Positions 6,720 through 13,233 of a stretch of 14,518 bases of DNA are shown here, piece by piece. Within the stretch, counting starts at the first letter, position 1. Each line of letters opens with the position of its first letter. Origin of the DNA: CAZHBD01 sp964530555 (GTDB lineage: Bacteria > Patescibacteriota > Saccharimonadia > Saccharimonadales > AWTP1-31). The stretch is taken from positions 1 through 14,518 of the forward strand of contig CAZHBD010000021.1 in the NCBI GenBank assembly GCA_964530555.1, read 5' to 3'. The notes beneath the pieces are model-generated. The model was not told the DNA's origin. It did no database searches and worked only from the letters and a program-made list of their open reading frames with translations. Position numbers and translations under genes: made by a program.

Positions 6720-7658
6720 ATGAAGCATCTTGGTATTTCAACGTTTCGTCGACCCCAACTGCTGTTAGCCGCTCTTTGTTTAGTTGCGCTTGGGTTGACA
6801 AGGGCACTGCCGGTATCCGCAGCAGCCTGTACGCCCCCAGCTGCAGACTACGGCACCGTCACCTCTCCCGTCACTATTCCTGCCAGCGGAACTTATAGAG
6901 TGTGGAGCCGGATCCAAGTGCCTGATACGACGAATAATACTTTTCTGCTAGAAATCGACGGCAATTGTGTCGGCACTGTCGGCGGTAGCAGTAGCATACC
7001 TACCAATACCTGGTACTGGGTGAGTGGGCAGAGTCAAACAAACTACCTGAGTGCAACGATCACCGCAGGCAGCCATAGCGTCAAGATGATTGGGAATAAA
7101 CCAGGCGTTAGCTTGGACCGTATCATTTTTACTCAAGATACGACGAGTTCCTACTGTTTGCCGCCAACCGGAACTGGTGATGATTGTGCGAGCCCACCGG
7201 ACACGCAGGGCCCAACTGTCTCGATTACCTCGCCGACCGCTGGAGCATCGGTGGCGGCGGGTACAACGGTCGCGGTTAGCGCAAGCGCAAGCGATGATAG
7301 CGGGACGGTGTCAAAGGTCGAATTTTACGTGGATGGTACGCTGAAAAGCACGGACACCACTAGTCCGTACACGTACAGTTGGAATACCGCTGGCTTGAGT
7401 GGCAGCCATACTGTGAGTGCCAAAGCGTATGATCCTTCAAACAACATTGGAAGCGCCTCGGCAATTACGGTAAATATTACTACTGCCGGCAAGTCTGGTG
7501 ATGTGAATGGCGATCAGCTGATCAATGGTTTTGACTTAAGCATCATCTTGAGTCACTGGAATCAGACCGGTGCTACTCGTTCGACTGGAGACGTCAGTAG
7601 TGACGGCACAGTAAACGGATTCGACCTTTCTATAGTATTATCAAACTGGGGTAAATAA
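6720..7658 (+). CDS. Secreted CBM-like/Ig/dockerin protein
   Basis: This 312-residue protein has a typical signal peptide (1-35, PVSAAA end). A galactose-binding-like beta-sandwich resembling carbohydrate-binding modules of the CBM6/35 type follows (about 40-140; GTYRVWSRIQVPD, NTFLLEIDG, WYWVSG, AGSHSVKMIGNKPGVSLDRI). Next is a bacterial Ig domain of the Big_7 kind (164-253; VEFYVDGTLKSTDTTSPYTYSWNT). The C-terminus is a dockerin (261-311) with loops DVNGDQLINGFD and DVSSDGTVNGFD; the second has S for N at position 3, and the first has Q for G at position 6. It has no anchor of its own, so the dockerin is the likely means of surface attachment through the cohesins of its operon partners. Four cysteines in the N-terminal half may form disulfides. 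It starts 3 nt after the previous stop and overlaps the next ATG by one base. The sugar ligand is unknown. Confidence 0.85.
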   Translation: MKHLGISTFRRPQLLLAALCLVALGLTRALPVSAAACTPPAADYGTVTSPVTIPASGTYRVWSRIQVPDTTNNTFLLEIDGNCVGTVGGSSSIPTNTWYWVSGQSQTNYLSATITAGSHSVKMIGNKPGVSLDRIIFTQDTTSSYCLPPTGTGDDCASPPDTQGPTVSITSPTAGASVAAGTTVAVSASASDDSGTVSKVEFYVDGTLKSTDTTSPYTYSWNTAGLSGSHTVSAKAYDPSNNIGSASAITVNITTAGKSGDVNGDQLINGFDLSIILSHWNQTGATRSTGDVSSDGTVNGFDLSIVLSNWGK

Positions 7659-8836
7659 TGAAGCGCGCGTTACGAGAAAAAAAACCATCATCATCCAAAC
7701 TCACTTTTAAGTCCTTGCTTGTTATTGCTGCTGTTGCGGTAGTTGGCGCTACGGTTCTGGCGCTTTCTTTTGCATCTGGTCCTGCGACGATAACCTTGTC
7801 GCCGACTACAGGCAGCTATGCAATCAACTCGAACTTTGCCGTTACCATCTACGAGAATAGTGGCGCTGACGCTGTTAACGTTATTCAGGCCGATTTAAAT
7901 TACGACCAAAGTAAGCTTCAGTTTGTCAATATTGATACCAGTACAAGTGCCTTTGATGGACAAGCTAGCCAATCGGGTGGTAATGGGCTGGTGAGCATTG
8001 CTCGATTTCGCACCCCTGAGAGCACTCCACTTACTGGTAAGCAGTTGGTGGCGATTATAAACTTTAAAGCAGTTGCAGGTACCGGTACCTCGGCAATTAC
8101 CTTTGCTAAAAGCTCTTACTTAGTGCGTTCAAACGATAACTCAGACATATGGAACGGGGTTACGACTGGAGGCACATTTACGCTCACTACTCCAACAGCC
8201 TCTGGTGGGGGTAGTGGTGGCAATGGTGGTGGCTCCACGTCGAGCCCGCCACCTTCTTCCAGCGGCGGAGGCGGCAGCACCTCAACCACCACCACAGGTA
8301 ATCGTAGTAGCGGTAGCGGCTCGGCAAGCAAGACGACAACAAAATCAACTACCCCTAGTCCAAGCACGACCCCGTCTTCTAGCGGTACTTCACAGGACAC
8401 CTCACCAAACACCTCTCAAAGTGCACCAAAAGCGGCGCTAAAGACAGTAAGTACGCGGGTTACGGGCAATAAAGGCTTGGGAACGATATGGATCATTTCT
8501 TTTGTCGGGATACTGGTAGTGAGCGGCTTCGGGTGGTGGGGATATCAATACATCCAACGCCGGCGTTTTGCGCCTCACTTTCAGTCTGCTAGTGGAGATG
8601 CCAAGGCATTTGTCGGTGGTGTGACCCCATTCCCAGCTACCGGCACAATATCGCCTACTAACAAAGTCAGCGATACTCCACCCCTAGAGAAGCCCGCAAT
8701 TTCAACTGCCGAGCCAATACCAGCTCAGACAAAGCCGACGGTTTCTACACCCCCTTCAGCAGCGACTACTCCAGCTGGCCAAAAACCCGCAACAACAAAT
8801 CAAAAAACTCCTCCTGCGACTCCTGCTCCTCAGTAG
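7658..8836 (+). CDS. Membrane-anchored cohesin protein (anchoring scaffoldin-like)
   Basis: This 392-residue protein starts inside the previous stop (TAATG), so translation is coupled. It has a basic N-terminus with a hydrophobic segment (16-38), then a cohesin-like domain (41-178; ITLSPTTGSYAINSNFAVTIY, QADLNYDQSKLQFVNI, LVAIINFKAV). A 90-residue Gly/Ser/Thr/Pro linker follows (179-270), then a strong membrane segment (275-297) closed by RRR, and a Pro/Thr-rich tail (300-392). The positive-inside rule puts the cohesin outside and the tail in the cytoplasm. It is the only member of the trio with a clear C-terminal membrane anchor and no dockerin, so it is the natural base for the other two. 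The long low-complexity cytoplasmic tail is unusual for a scaffoldin. No GTPase, ATPase or enzyme motif is seen. Confidence 0.85.
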   Translation: MKRALREKKPSSSKLTFKSLLVIAAVAVVGATVLALSFASGPATITLSPTTGSYAINSNFAVTIYENSGADAVNVIQADLNYDQSKLQFVNIDTSTSAFDGQASQSGGNGLVSIARFRTPESTPLTGKQLVAIINFKAVAGTGTSAITFAKSSYLVRSNDNSDIWNGVTTGGTFTLTTPTASGGGSGGNGGGSTSSPPPSSSGGGGSTSTTTTGNRSSGSGSASKTTTKSTTPSPSTTPSSSGTSQDTSPNTSQSAPKAALKTVSTRVTGNKGLGTIWIISFVGILVVSGFGWWGYQYIQRRRFAPHFQSASGDAKAFVGGVTPFPATGTISPTNKVSDTPPLEKPAISTAEPIPAQTKPTVSTPPSAATTPAGQKPATTNQKTPPATPAPQ

Positions 8837-8918
8837 TTAGTTGCCATCGGGCACTCGAAACTCATGTCATATGGCAATGTGTCTGACTTAGAGCAAAAAA
8901 ACGGTTTGGCAATAGGTA

Positions 8919-8947
8919 TTGCAATTTATTGATAATTGTGGTATTAT
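8919..8947 (+). promoter_or_regulatory. Sigma70-type promoter for the DUF922 gene
   Basis: TTGCAA (8919-8924), a 17-bp spacer and TATTAT (8942-8947) match consensus well. A strong Shine-Dalgarno AAGGGGAG follows at 8966-8973, 5 nt before the ATG. Confidence 0.65.
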
Positions 8948-8978
8948 ACTCCATCTTTCGTGAGAAAGGGGAGTAAAT

Positions 8979-9857
8979 ATGGAAAACGCTGTTATTGCTA
9001 ATTTTCAGGAAAAGAAGCGCTGGTTTAGTCGTCGCCCGCTTCGATTGTCTATGCTGTTTCTGCCAGCCCTGCTAGTTGCAACTTTTATTCATTTTGCTCT
9101 TCAAAATCACGGCACTACGTACGATTCGCTCCGGCCAATCGTTAGTGCGAACGCTCCTCAGTCGCAGCCGGCGAAGGGTGCCCCTGCGGCCGTACCAAGC
9201 AGCAGCACGAGTCAAAGCAAGGCAAGCGGTGGAGCTAGCAGTAGGTCTGCCACTGTACCCACTATTCCTGCTGCCCCAAAGTGTTCGCCGGTGACGAGCA
9301 CTGCACCGAGTCAGGTGTCGCTTGACGTTGGTCAAGTAGGATTGAAAAAGGTCATTGATAACCCACAATACTATCAAGTATATGGATATACTGCGGCTGA
9401 TGTGCGAAAACAGCTGTCCGATTGTGGCCCCTTGAGTGATGGCGATGGTAAATTTGCCGGAAGTACGAGCTATGCGATCAATTGGGCTGTCTCGTATTCC
9501 GTAGCAACAGACGACAAGTGCACTGTTGCCAGTGCAGCGGTTGGGTTGCACGTTTCTCAGGTTTTACCTCAGTGGAATAACTCGGCATATGCTACTACTG
9601 GCTACGCGAGTCGGTGGCAAGCGTTTGTGGACAACCTGCAAACTCATGAGAACGGACACCGAGATTTGTATATAGATTACGCTACACAGCTGCAACGTGT
9701 CTTGCAAAATCTATCACAAAGTAACTGTGCTGACTTTATGAATCATGCGAACAGCCAAGCAGATGCCATACTCGTACAGCTACGACAAGCCGACGAAGCA
9801 TACGACCAGCGAACAAACCATGGTGCACTTCAGGGCGCAATAGTTCCTGCTCTATAA
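8979..9857 (+). CDS. DUF922-family membrane-anchored zinc metalloprotease
   Basis: This 292-residue protein has a short basic cytoplasmic N-terminus, one membrane segment (about 23-41), a Ser/Ala/Pro-rich linker (55-100) and an extracellular domain (about 110-292) that matches my knowledge of DUF922, predicted secreted Zn-dependent proteases. The key features are YYQVYGYTAADVRKQLSDCGP (split around 131-151), an INWAVSY strand, LPQW, the HExxH zinc motif HENGH (223-227) and the terminal YDQRTNHG motif (275-282). H223, H227 and probably an acid or His in the last motif bind zinc; E224 would be the catalytic base. The substrate is unknown. Processing of surface proteins such as the neighbouring cohesin/dockerin and GLUG proteins is possible but inferred. 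It has its own promoter and is not part of the upstream operon. Confidence 0.85.
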   Translation: MENAVIANFQEKKRWFSRRPLRLSMLFLPALLVATFIHFALQNHGTTYDSLRPIVSANAPQSQPAKGAPAAVPSSSTSQSKASGGASSRSATVPTIPAAPKCSPVTSTAPSQVSLDVGQVGLKKVIDNPQYYQVYGYTAADVRKQLSDCGPLSDGDGKFAGSTSYAINWAVSYSVATDDKCTVASAAVGLHVSQVLPQWNNSAYATTGYASRWQAFVDNLQTHENGHRDLYIDYATQLQRVLQNLSQSNCADFMNHANSQADAILVQLRQADEAYDQRTNHGALQGAIVPAL

Positions 9858-9858
9858 G

Positions 9859-9889
9859 TTGAGCAATTACTCACAGTTTATTGTATAAT
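9859..9889 (+). promoter_or_regulatory. Promoter candidate for the PafA-like gene
   Basis: A consensus TATAAT lies at 9884-9889. TTGAGC at 9859-9864 is a fair -35, with a long 19-bp spacer. Transcription would begin near 9896, 26 nt before the TTG at 9922 and 95 nt before the ATG at 9991. Confidence 0.45.
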
Positions 9890-9990
9890 AGGTTACGGAA
9901 AGCTAAAGCTGCAATTGTTAATTGGCTCTTGCAGGTCTTCGCCAAAAGTTCACTAATGTAGTAGCTCAGGGGGCTGCTTTTCTTTTTAAT

Positions 9991-11385
9991 ATGAATACAG
10001 TTCCAGAACGCATCATGGGCACTGAGGTTGAGTACGCAACTCACTGGGCGGGCAAAAATGACCCTCTTTCAATAAGTCGAGAATTATTTCTCGGCAGTAT
10101 CTCGTCAAAATTGCCAAGATTGGGCAATTTTTTAGTAAACGGTGCACGGTTGTATTTAGATGCGGGTGAACACATTGAATTTGCGACTCCTGAATGCGCG
10201 GGACCCCTGGAAGCGACAAAATATGAAATAGCTGGTGAGCATTTGGTACTTGAAACGGTACGACGTATCGCAGCGGTGGCTAAGCGAACGGCAGTCGTCA
10301 ACAAGCGATTGTGCGATCCAAAGGGCAATCAGTGGGGCTCACACCACAATTTTGAAATTGAGCGACAACTCTTCGAAAGAGTTACAGCAGCACCAGTAGC
10401 AAAAGAACCACCATCTTACGCACAAAGTTTATTGGTTAGTCATCTTGCAACTAATTCGGTGTTCGCTGGCGCCGGTATGTATCAAAACAACGGGGACTAC
10501 CGTGTGTCGCAGAAAAAATGGCGCACTACCGGTGCGGTGACAGGTGGAACGACACAAGAAAAGGGGTTAATTAATACTCGGGATGAGGCGCATAGCGGGG
10601 GTTATAACAAAGCAGTAGCACGTCTACATGTTCAAGCGGGTGAAGCGACCATGTCGCCATGGGCCACCTGGATGCAGCTCGGAACTATGTCTATTCTATT
10701 GCGTGTCTTAGAAAAAGGCTGGGAAGTGGATGTCCCGTTGCTCAAGGAGCCAAGTGTCGCCGCATCGGTTGTTGCGCAGGATCCTACGCTAACGCGGACC
10801 TTACGGTTGCGAGATGGCTCGGAATTAACGGGTCTTGACATACAGGCGCACTATGCAATGCTAGCTCAAAAAGCCAAAGGCAGCGGTATTTTGTCTGAGC
10901 AAGAAGCTGAGGTTGCTGATTCTTGGTCGGCTATTACAGAAGATCTGGCCAATCGAGACACAGTGGACTGCACTGACCGGGTTGACTGGTTATGCCGTAA
11001 CATGCTTGTCGAGCTGCATGTTTCAGAGCGCCTGGACGACGACCGAAAAACCATCCAGCGCAAACAAGAAGTTGATCTCATATACGACCGATTGGGACCT
11101 GATGGTATAGGATATAAACTGCGAGCACGCGATCACTATGCACTTGACTTCACCGATGAGGCAATTTCACGAGCAGTATGCCAGCCACCAGATACACGCG
11201 CCAGAACCCGGAGCGATATAATACGTCTGGCGGACAACCGAGGAATTTCAAGTGATTCTATGGTTGTGACAGTCGGCTGGGATAATGCAACTGTGTACAA
11301 CAGGCCAGTCAAGCTTGCAGGGCCACGTGCATACAATCCGGAGATTGTCTCAAGGGTCGCGCGCCGTCTTGATCAGCATTCGTGA
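9991..11385 (+). CDS. PafA/Dop-family Pup ligase-like protein
   Basis: This 464-residue protein belongs to the carboxylate-amine ligase family of PafA (attaches Pup to lysines) and Dop (deamidates Pup and removes it). Visible hallmarks are MGTEVEY with two metal-binding Glu (9-15), NGARLYLDAGEHIEFATPEC (50-69) with the catalytic Asp at 57, LINTRDE (193-199), RLHVQAGEATMS (211-222), a DWL helix region and an RARTRSDI segment near the C-terminus. The first two motifs are separated as in PafA, without the roughly 40-residue Dop loop, so a ligase is more likely than a depupylase. The usual HEN of the CHENY motif reads HHN (118-120). The ATG at 9991 fits the family N-terminus; an in-frame TTG at 9922 would add 23 residues. 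No Pup, Mpa/ARC ATPase or proteasome subunit is in the window, so its partner is unknown. Confidence 0.85.
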   Translation: MNTVPERIMGTEVEYATHWAGKNDPLSISRELFLGSISSKLPRLGNFLVNGARLYLDAGEHIEFATPECAGPLEATKYEIAGEHLVLETVRRIAAVAKRTAVVNKRLCDPKGNQWGSHHNFEIERQLFERVTAAPVAKEPPSYAQSLLVSHLATNSVFAGAGMYQNNGDYRVSQKKWRTTGAVTGGTTQEKGLINTRDEAHSGGYNKAVARLHVQAGEATMSPWATWMQLGTMSILLRVLEKGWEVDVPLLKEPSVAASVVAQDPTLTRTLRLRDGSELTGLDIQAHYAMLAQKAKGSGILSEQEAEVADSWSAITEDLANRDTVDCTDRVDWLCRNMLVELHVSERLDDDRKTIQRKQEVDLIYDRLGPDGIGYKLRARDHYALDFTDEAISRAVCQPPDTRARTRSDIIRLADNRGISSDSMVVTVGWDNATVYNRPVKLAGPRAYNPEIVSRVARRLDQHS

Positions 11386-11443
11386 TCTTGTATGGGCAAA
11401 AACCCGCCTGGAAGGATTAGCAGGTAACTAAGCTTCAGCATAC

Positions 11444-11472
11444 TTGCATAATACGGGTAGTTTCCGTATAAT
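11444..11472 (+). promoter_or_regulatory. Strong promoter upstream of tRNA-Gly
   Basis: TTGCAT (11444-11449), a 17-bp spacer and a perfect TATAAT (11467-11472) predict a start near 11479. That gives a 95-nt leader before the mature tRNA. Confidence 0.7.
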
Positions 11473-11511
11473 CTCAATCTGTTACTTGCCTATTTTTAGG
11501 AAAAGAGCAGC

Positions 11512-11537
11512 CCGACAAAATGTCCATCTTTTGTCGG
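11512..11537 (+). other. Hairpin in the tRNA-Gly precursor leader
   Basis: CCGACAAAA (11512-11520) pairs perfectly with TTTTGTCGG (11529-11537) across an 8-nt loop. No T-tract follows, so it is probably a leader structure and not a terminator. It ends 36 nt before the tRNA. Confidence 0.5.
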
Positions 11538-11573
11538 TGCGAAGAGAAAACCGTCGGTTTGTCTCGTTATCAT

Positions 11574-11650
11574 GCGGGTCTAGCTCAGTTGTTTAGAGCG
11601 CGTCCTTGCCAAGGACGAGGCCACGGGTTAGAGTCCCGTGACCCGCACCA
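11574..11650 (+). tRNA. tRNA-Gly (anticodon GCC) with U19-A56
   Basis: A full cloverleaf can be drawn. The acceptor GCGGGTC/GACCCGC has 7 perfect pairs. The D-stem is GCTC/GAGC. The anticodon stem is CGTCC/GGACG with loop TTGCCAA (anticodon GCC at 11608-11610). The variable loop has 5 nt and the T-stem is ACGGG/CCCGT. The discriminator is A and CCA is encoded (11648-11650). The D-loop is AGTTGTTTA and the T-loop TTAGAGT, so the nearly universal G19 and C56 are replaced by U and A. They would still form a Watson-Crick tertiary pair. G18, T54, T55 and A58 are kept. The CCA end overlaps the left copy of a 36-bp direct repeat. Confidence 0.95.
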
Positions 11651-11680
11651 ATCCCGACCTTTCCATCATTGATATCCATA
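11645..11680 (+). repeat. 36-bp direct repeat, left copy (overlaps tRNA-Gly 3' end)
   Basis: This copy matches 13271-13306 at 34 of 36 positions in the same orientation, starting with the tRNA's terminal GCACCA. Such pairs usually mark attL and attR of an integrated element. Read on the minus strand it encodes DINDGKVGIGA, the same peptide as the right copy, and one of the two differences is a synonymous change. It may therefore be a fragment of the gene that hosts the right copy. Confidence 0.75.
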
Positions 11681-11691
11681 AAACAGATACA

Positions 11692-11713
11692 AAGCACCCG
11701 ACTTAGGGTGTTT
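11692..11713 (+). terminator. Terminator after tRNA-Gly
   Basis: AAGCACCC (11692-11699) pairs with GGGTGTTT (11706-11713), with one G-T pair and a 6-nt loop. A T-rich stretch (gcttattt) follows. Confidence 0.5.
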
Positions 11714-11799
11714 GCTTATTTCCAGATTTTGAGTGCTTGAAGAGACGCATCTAACACCAAGACGATTGTCAAGAGGACTTAAAAGTATTTATCCCTCAC

Positions 11800-11827
11800 T
11801 TGCAAACGATAGGCAGAAGTTTAGAAT
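11800..11827 (+). promoter_or_regulatory. Promoter giving a probably leaderless mRNA
   Basis: TTGCAA (11800-11805), a 16-bp spacer and TAGAAT (11822-11827). The expected +1 is about 11834, exactly the A of the ATG of the downstream gene. No Shine-Dalgarno sequence is present. Confidence 0.6.
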
Positions 11828-11833
11828 GTATCC

Positions 11834-12400
11834 ATGCTTGATACACATGACTATTTACCAGAAGTAAGTTTTTCCCTGGACTGTGGAAGCCGGGGTGTTA
11901 CTGTGGATTTTGATTATGATCTATATTTGCAGACCATTCTGGATATGGGCGGTAGCGTGGAAGACTATCATAATTCACAAATTCTAGTTGATCTAGATAG
12001 AGCTAAGGTAAAAAGTACATTTCAACCAGACAGCGGCTTGATAACAGTGACCAACTTTTCTAGACCAAACGTGGATTTAGTTCATGAAACTCAACACTAC
12101 CTCGATCATACGTCCGAGCCCCTATCGCCTTATCGAATAATAGCTGCCAACGTAAGTATTAGAGGCCTTGTATTTGTGCTCGTTGCAGACGCACTGCAGC
12201 TTACGGCTACATATATTCCGTCCGATGTGTCTAATCGCGTTGCCGAAGCTGTTCTTCCATATAATCTAGGTGCAACGGTCATTGCTGTTGCTTCCTGCCT
12301 TGTTTTTTACGAGTTTAGTCGCTACGAACGAGATGCAAAAAGGGCGACTCGAGAATTTGGCCGTCTAAACATAATACAAGTTGTGTCCAACCAAAATTAG
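11834..12400 (+). CDS. Small membrane zincin-like protein (HETQH)
   Basis: This 188-residue protein is of unrecognised family. The N-terminal 80 residues are acidic and soluble-looking. A zinc-protease-type HExxH, HETQH (84-88, in VHETQHYLDH), follows. Next come two hydrophobic segments (about 110-127 and 145-159), then a charged YEFSRYERDAKRATREFG helix. E160 or E165 could be the third zinc ligand, as in minigluzincin-like or M48-like proteases whose active site sits at the membrane. It lies inside the segment bounded by the 36-bp repeats, upstream of a second zincin gene with its own promoter. The ATG at 11834 coincides with the predicted transcription start. Protease activity is inferred from the motif only. 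Confidence 0.65.
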   Translation: MLDTHDYLPEVSFSLDCGSRGVTVDFDYDLYLQTILDMGGSVEDYHNSQILVDLDRAKVKSTFQPDSGLITVTNFSRPNVDLVHETQHYLDHTSEPLSPYRIIAANVSIRGLVFVLVADALQLTATYIPSDVSNRVAEAVLPYNLGATVIAVASCLVFYEFSRYERDAKRATREFGRLNIIQVVSNQN

Positions 12401-12493
12401 TGGTTTAAACCATTAATATCAAGTAAATCGTTCATCCACCATAACAGGTGTTCGAAAGAAAGTCGGTCAAGGGCACCAAATTTTGTAACAGAC

Positions 12494-12525
12494 AAGACGC
12501 ATTCAAGTGGTGCGTCTTTTGTTTT
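12494..12525 (+). terminator. Rho-independent terminator between the two zincin genes
   Basis: AAGACGCA (12494-12501) pairs with TGCGTCTT (12511-12518) across a 9-nt loop, followed by TTGTTTTG. A 12-bp palindrome, TGGTTTAAACCA (12401-12412), directly follows the stop of the upstream gene. Confidence 0.75.
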
Positions 12526-12587
12526 GCCTGCCATCTGTTATTGGGGTGAGAGTCCCGAATGCTAAAAAACTATACTCTAACCGCATA

Positions 12588-12614
12588 TTGCTTAATTATC
12601 ACAATAGTTATAAT
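12588..12614 (+). promoter_or_regulatory. Promoter with near-leaderless spacing
   Basis: A perfect TATAAT (12609-12614) ends 11 nt before the ATG at 12626, giving a leader of about 5 nt. TTGCTT at 12588-12593 is a possible -35 with a short 15-bp spacer. No Shine-Dalgarno is seen. Confidence 0.5.
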
Positions 12615-12625
12615 GTGTATAAATT

Positions 12626-13156
12626 ATGCCAATAAGTTTTAGCGAACTTGAACCGACAATTGATGACCTTGTTCGTGGCGTCGAAGCTTCCACTTCATCA
12701 GACGCCACAGAGATACCCATTCTAGAAGGTGAAGATAACGGAGCGTACACTCGGCTTTGCAATCTTGCACTATCGCTAGGTGAGTTGGTTGCAGATGACG
12801 ATGTATTAACTGGTCAGATACTAACAGAAGGTAGGCGTGGTCTCCGAAAGCAAATGTGGAGTGGTGTGACGAACTTTGTGAAACAAGGACCTCCACTTGA
12901 GATGACTGCAACACTCGCACACGAACAAGGCCATAGATATACGGAAGACGTATACGACATGGAAGGGCATATACTGAGCGAGGTAACCGCTGACGGCACT
13001 GCGTTTGTGGTATGCAGATACTTCGACCTGGATATATCGGCACGTTCATTCCCGTACATAGCTGGCTTTAATCATGGCGTGTTTACTCCCGAAATGTTGG
13101 ACGGTATACAGACTGCCAGTACAGACATGATTTTACGGTTGCAGGCACAAAGTTAG
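12626..13156 (+). CDS. ImmA/IrrE- or ArdC-like zincin (HEQGH)
   Basis: This 176-residue soluble protein has no signal peptide. The C-terminal half has the arrangement I associate with the metallopeptidase domain of ArdC-type antirestriction proteins and ImmA/IrrE relatives: LAHEQGHRYTED with HEQGH (99-103), then about 16 residues later SEVTADGTAFVVCRYF with E119 as the likely third zinc ligand, then SFPYIAGF (141-148), close to the YIAGW motif of that group. The first 80 residues are acidic and unassigned. Known relatives act on phage repressors or as anti-restriction factors, usually on mobile elements, which fits its place inside a tRNA-flanked repeat pair. No repressor gene is adjacent. 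The target is unknown. Confidence 0.7.
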   Translation: MPISFSELEPTIDDLVRGVEASTSSDATEIPILEGEDNGAYTRLCNLALSLGELVADDDVLTGQILTEGRRGLRKQMWSGVTNFVKQGPPLEMTATLAHEQGHRYTEDVYDMEGHILSEVTADGTAFVVCRYFDLDISARSFPYIAGFNHGVFTPEMLDGIQTASTDMILRLQAQS

Positions 13157-13233
13157 GTGTAAGTCCCTGGCCTTACTTACTTAATAGATATTGTTGATAT
13201 TGCAGTTCTAATATCTTCCTCCAACGCACTATC

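Noticed and set aside
5221..8836. A true cellulosome for polysaccharide degradation
   Set aside because: No glycoside hydrolase, esterase or lyase domain is visible in the window. Only binding and structural modules are present.
8841..8877. Terminator after the anchored cohesin gene
   Set aside because: TTGCCAT and ATGGCAA form only a 7-bp stem with a 23-nt loop and no following T-tract.
9858..11573. A Pup gene next to the PafA-like gene
   Set aside because: No short open frame ending in GGE or GGQ is present in the flanking intergenic DNA.
13186..13216. Terminator after the HEQGH gene
   Set aside because: AGATATT/AATATCT is a weak AT-rich 7-bp stem with a 17-nt loop, followed by TCCTCC and not by a T-run.
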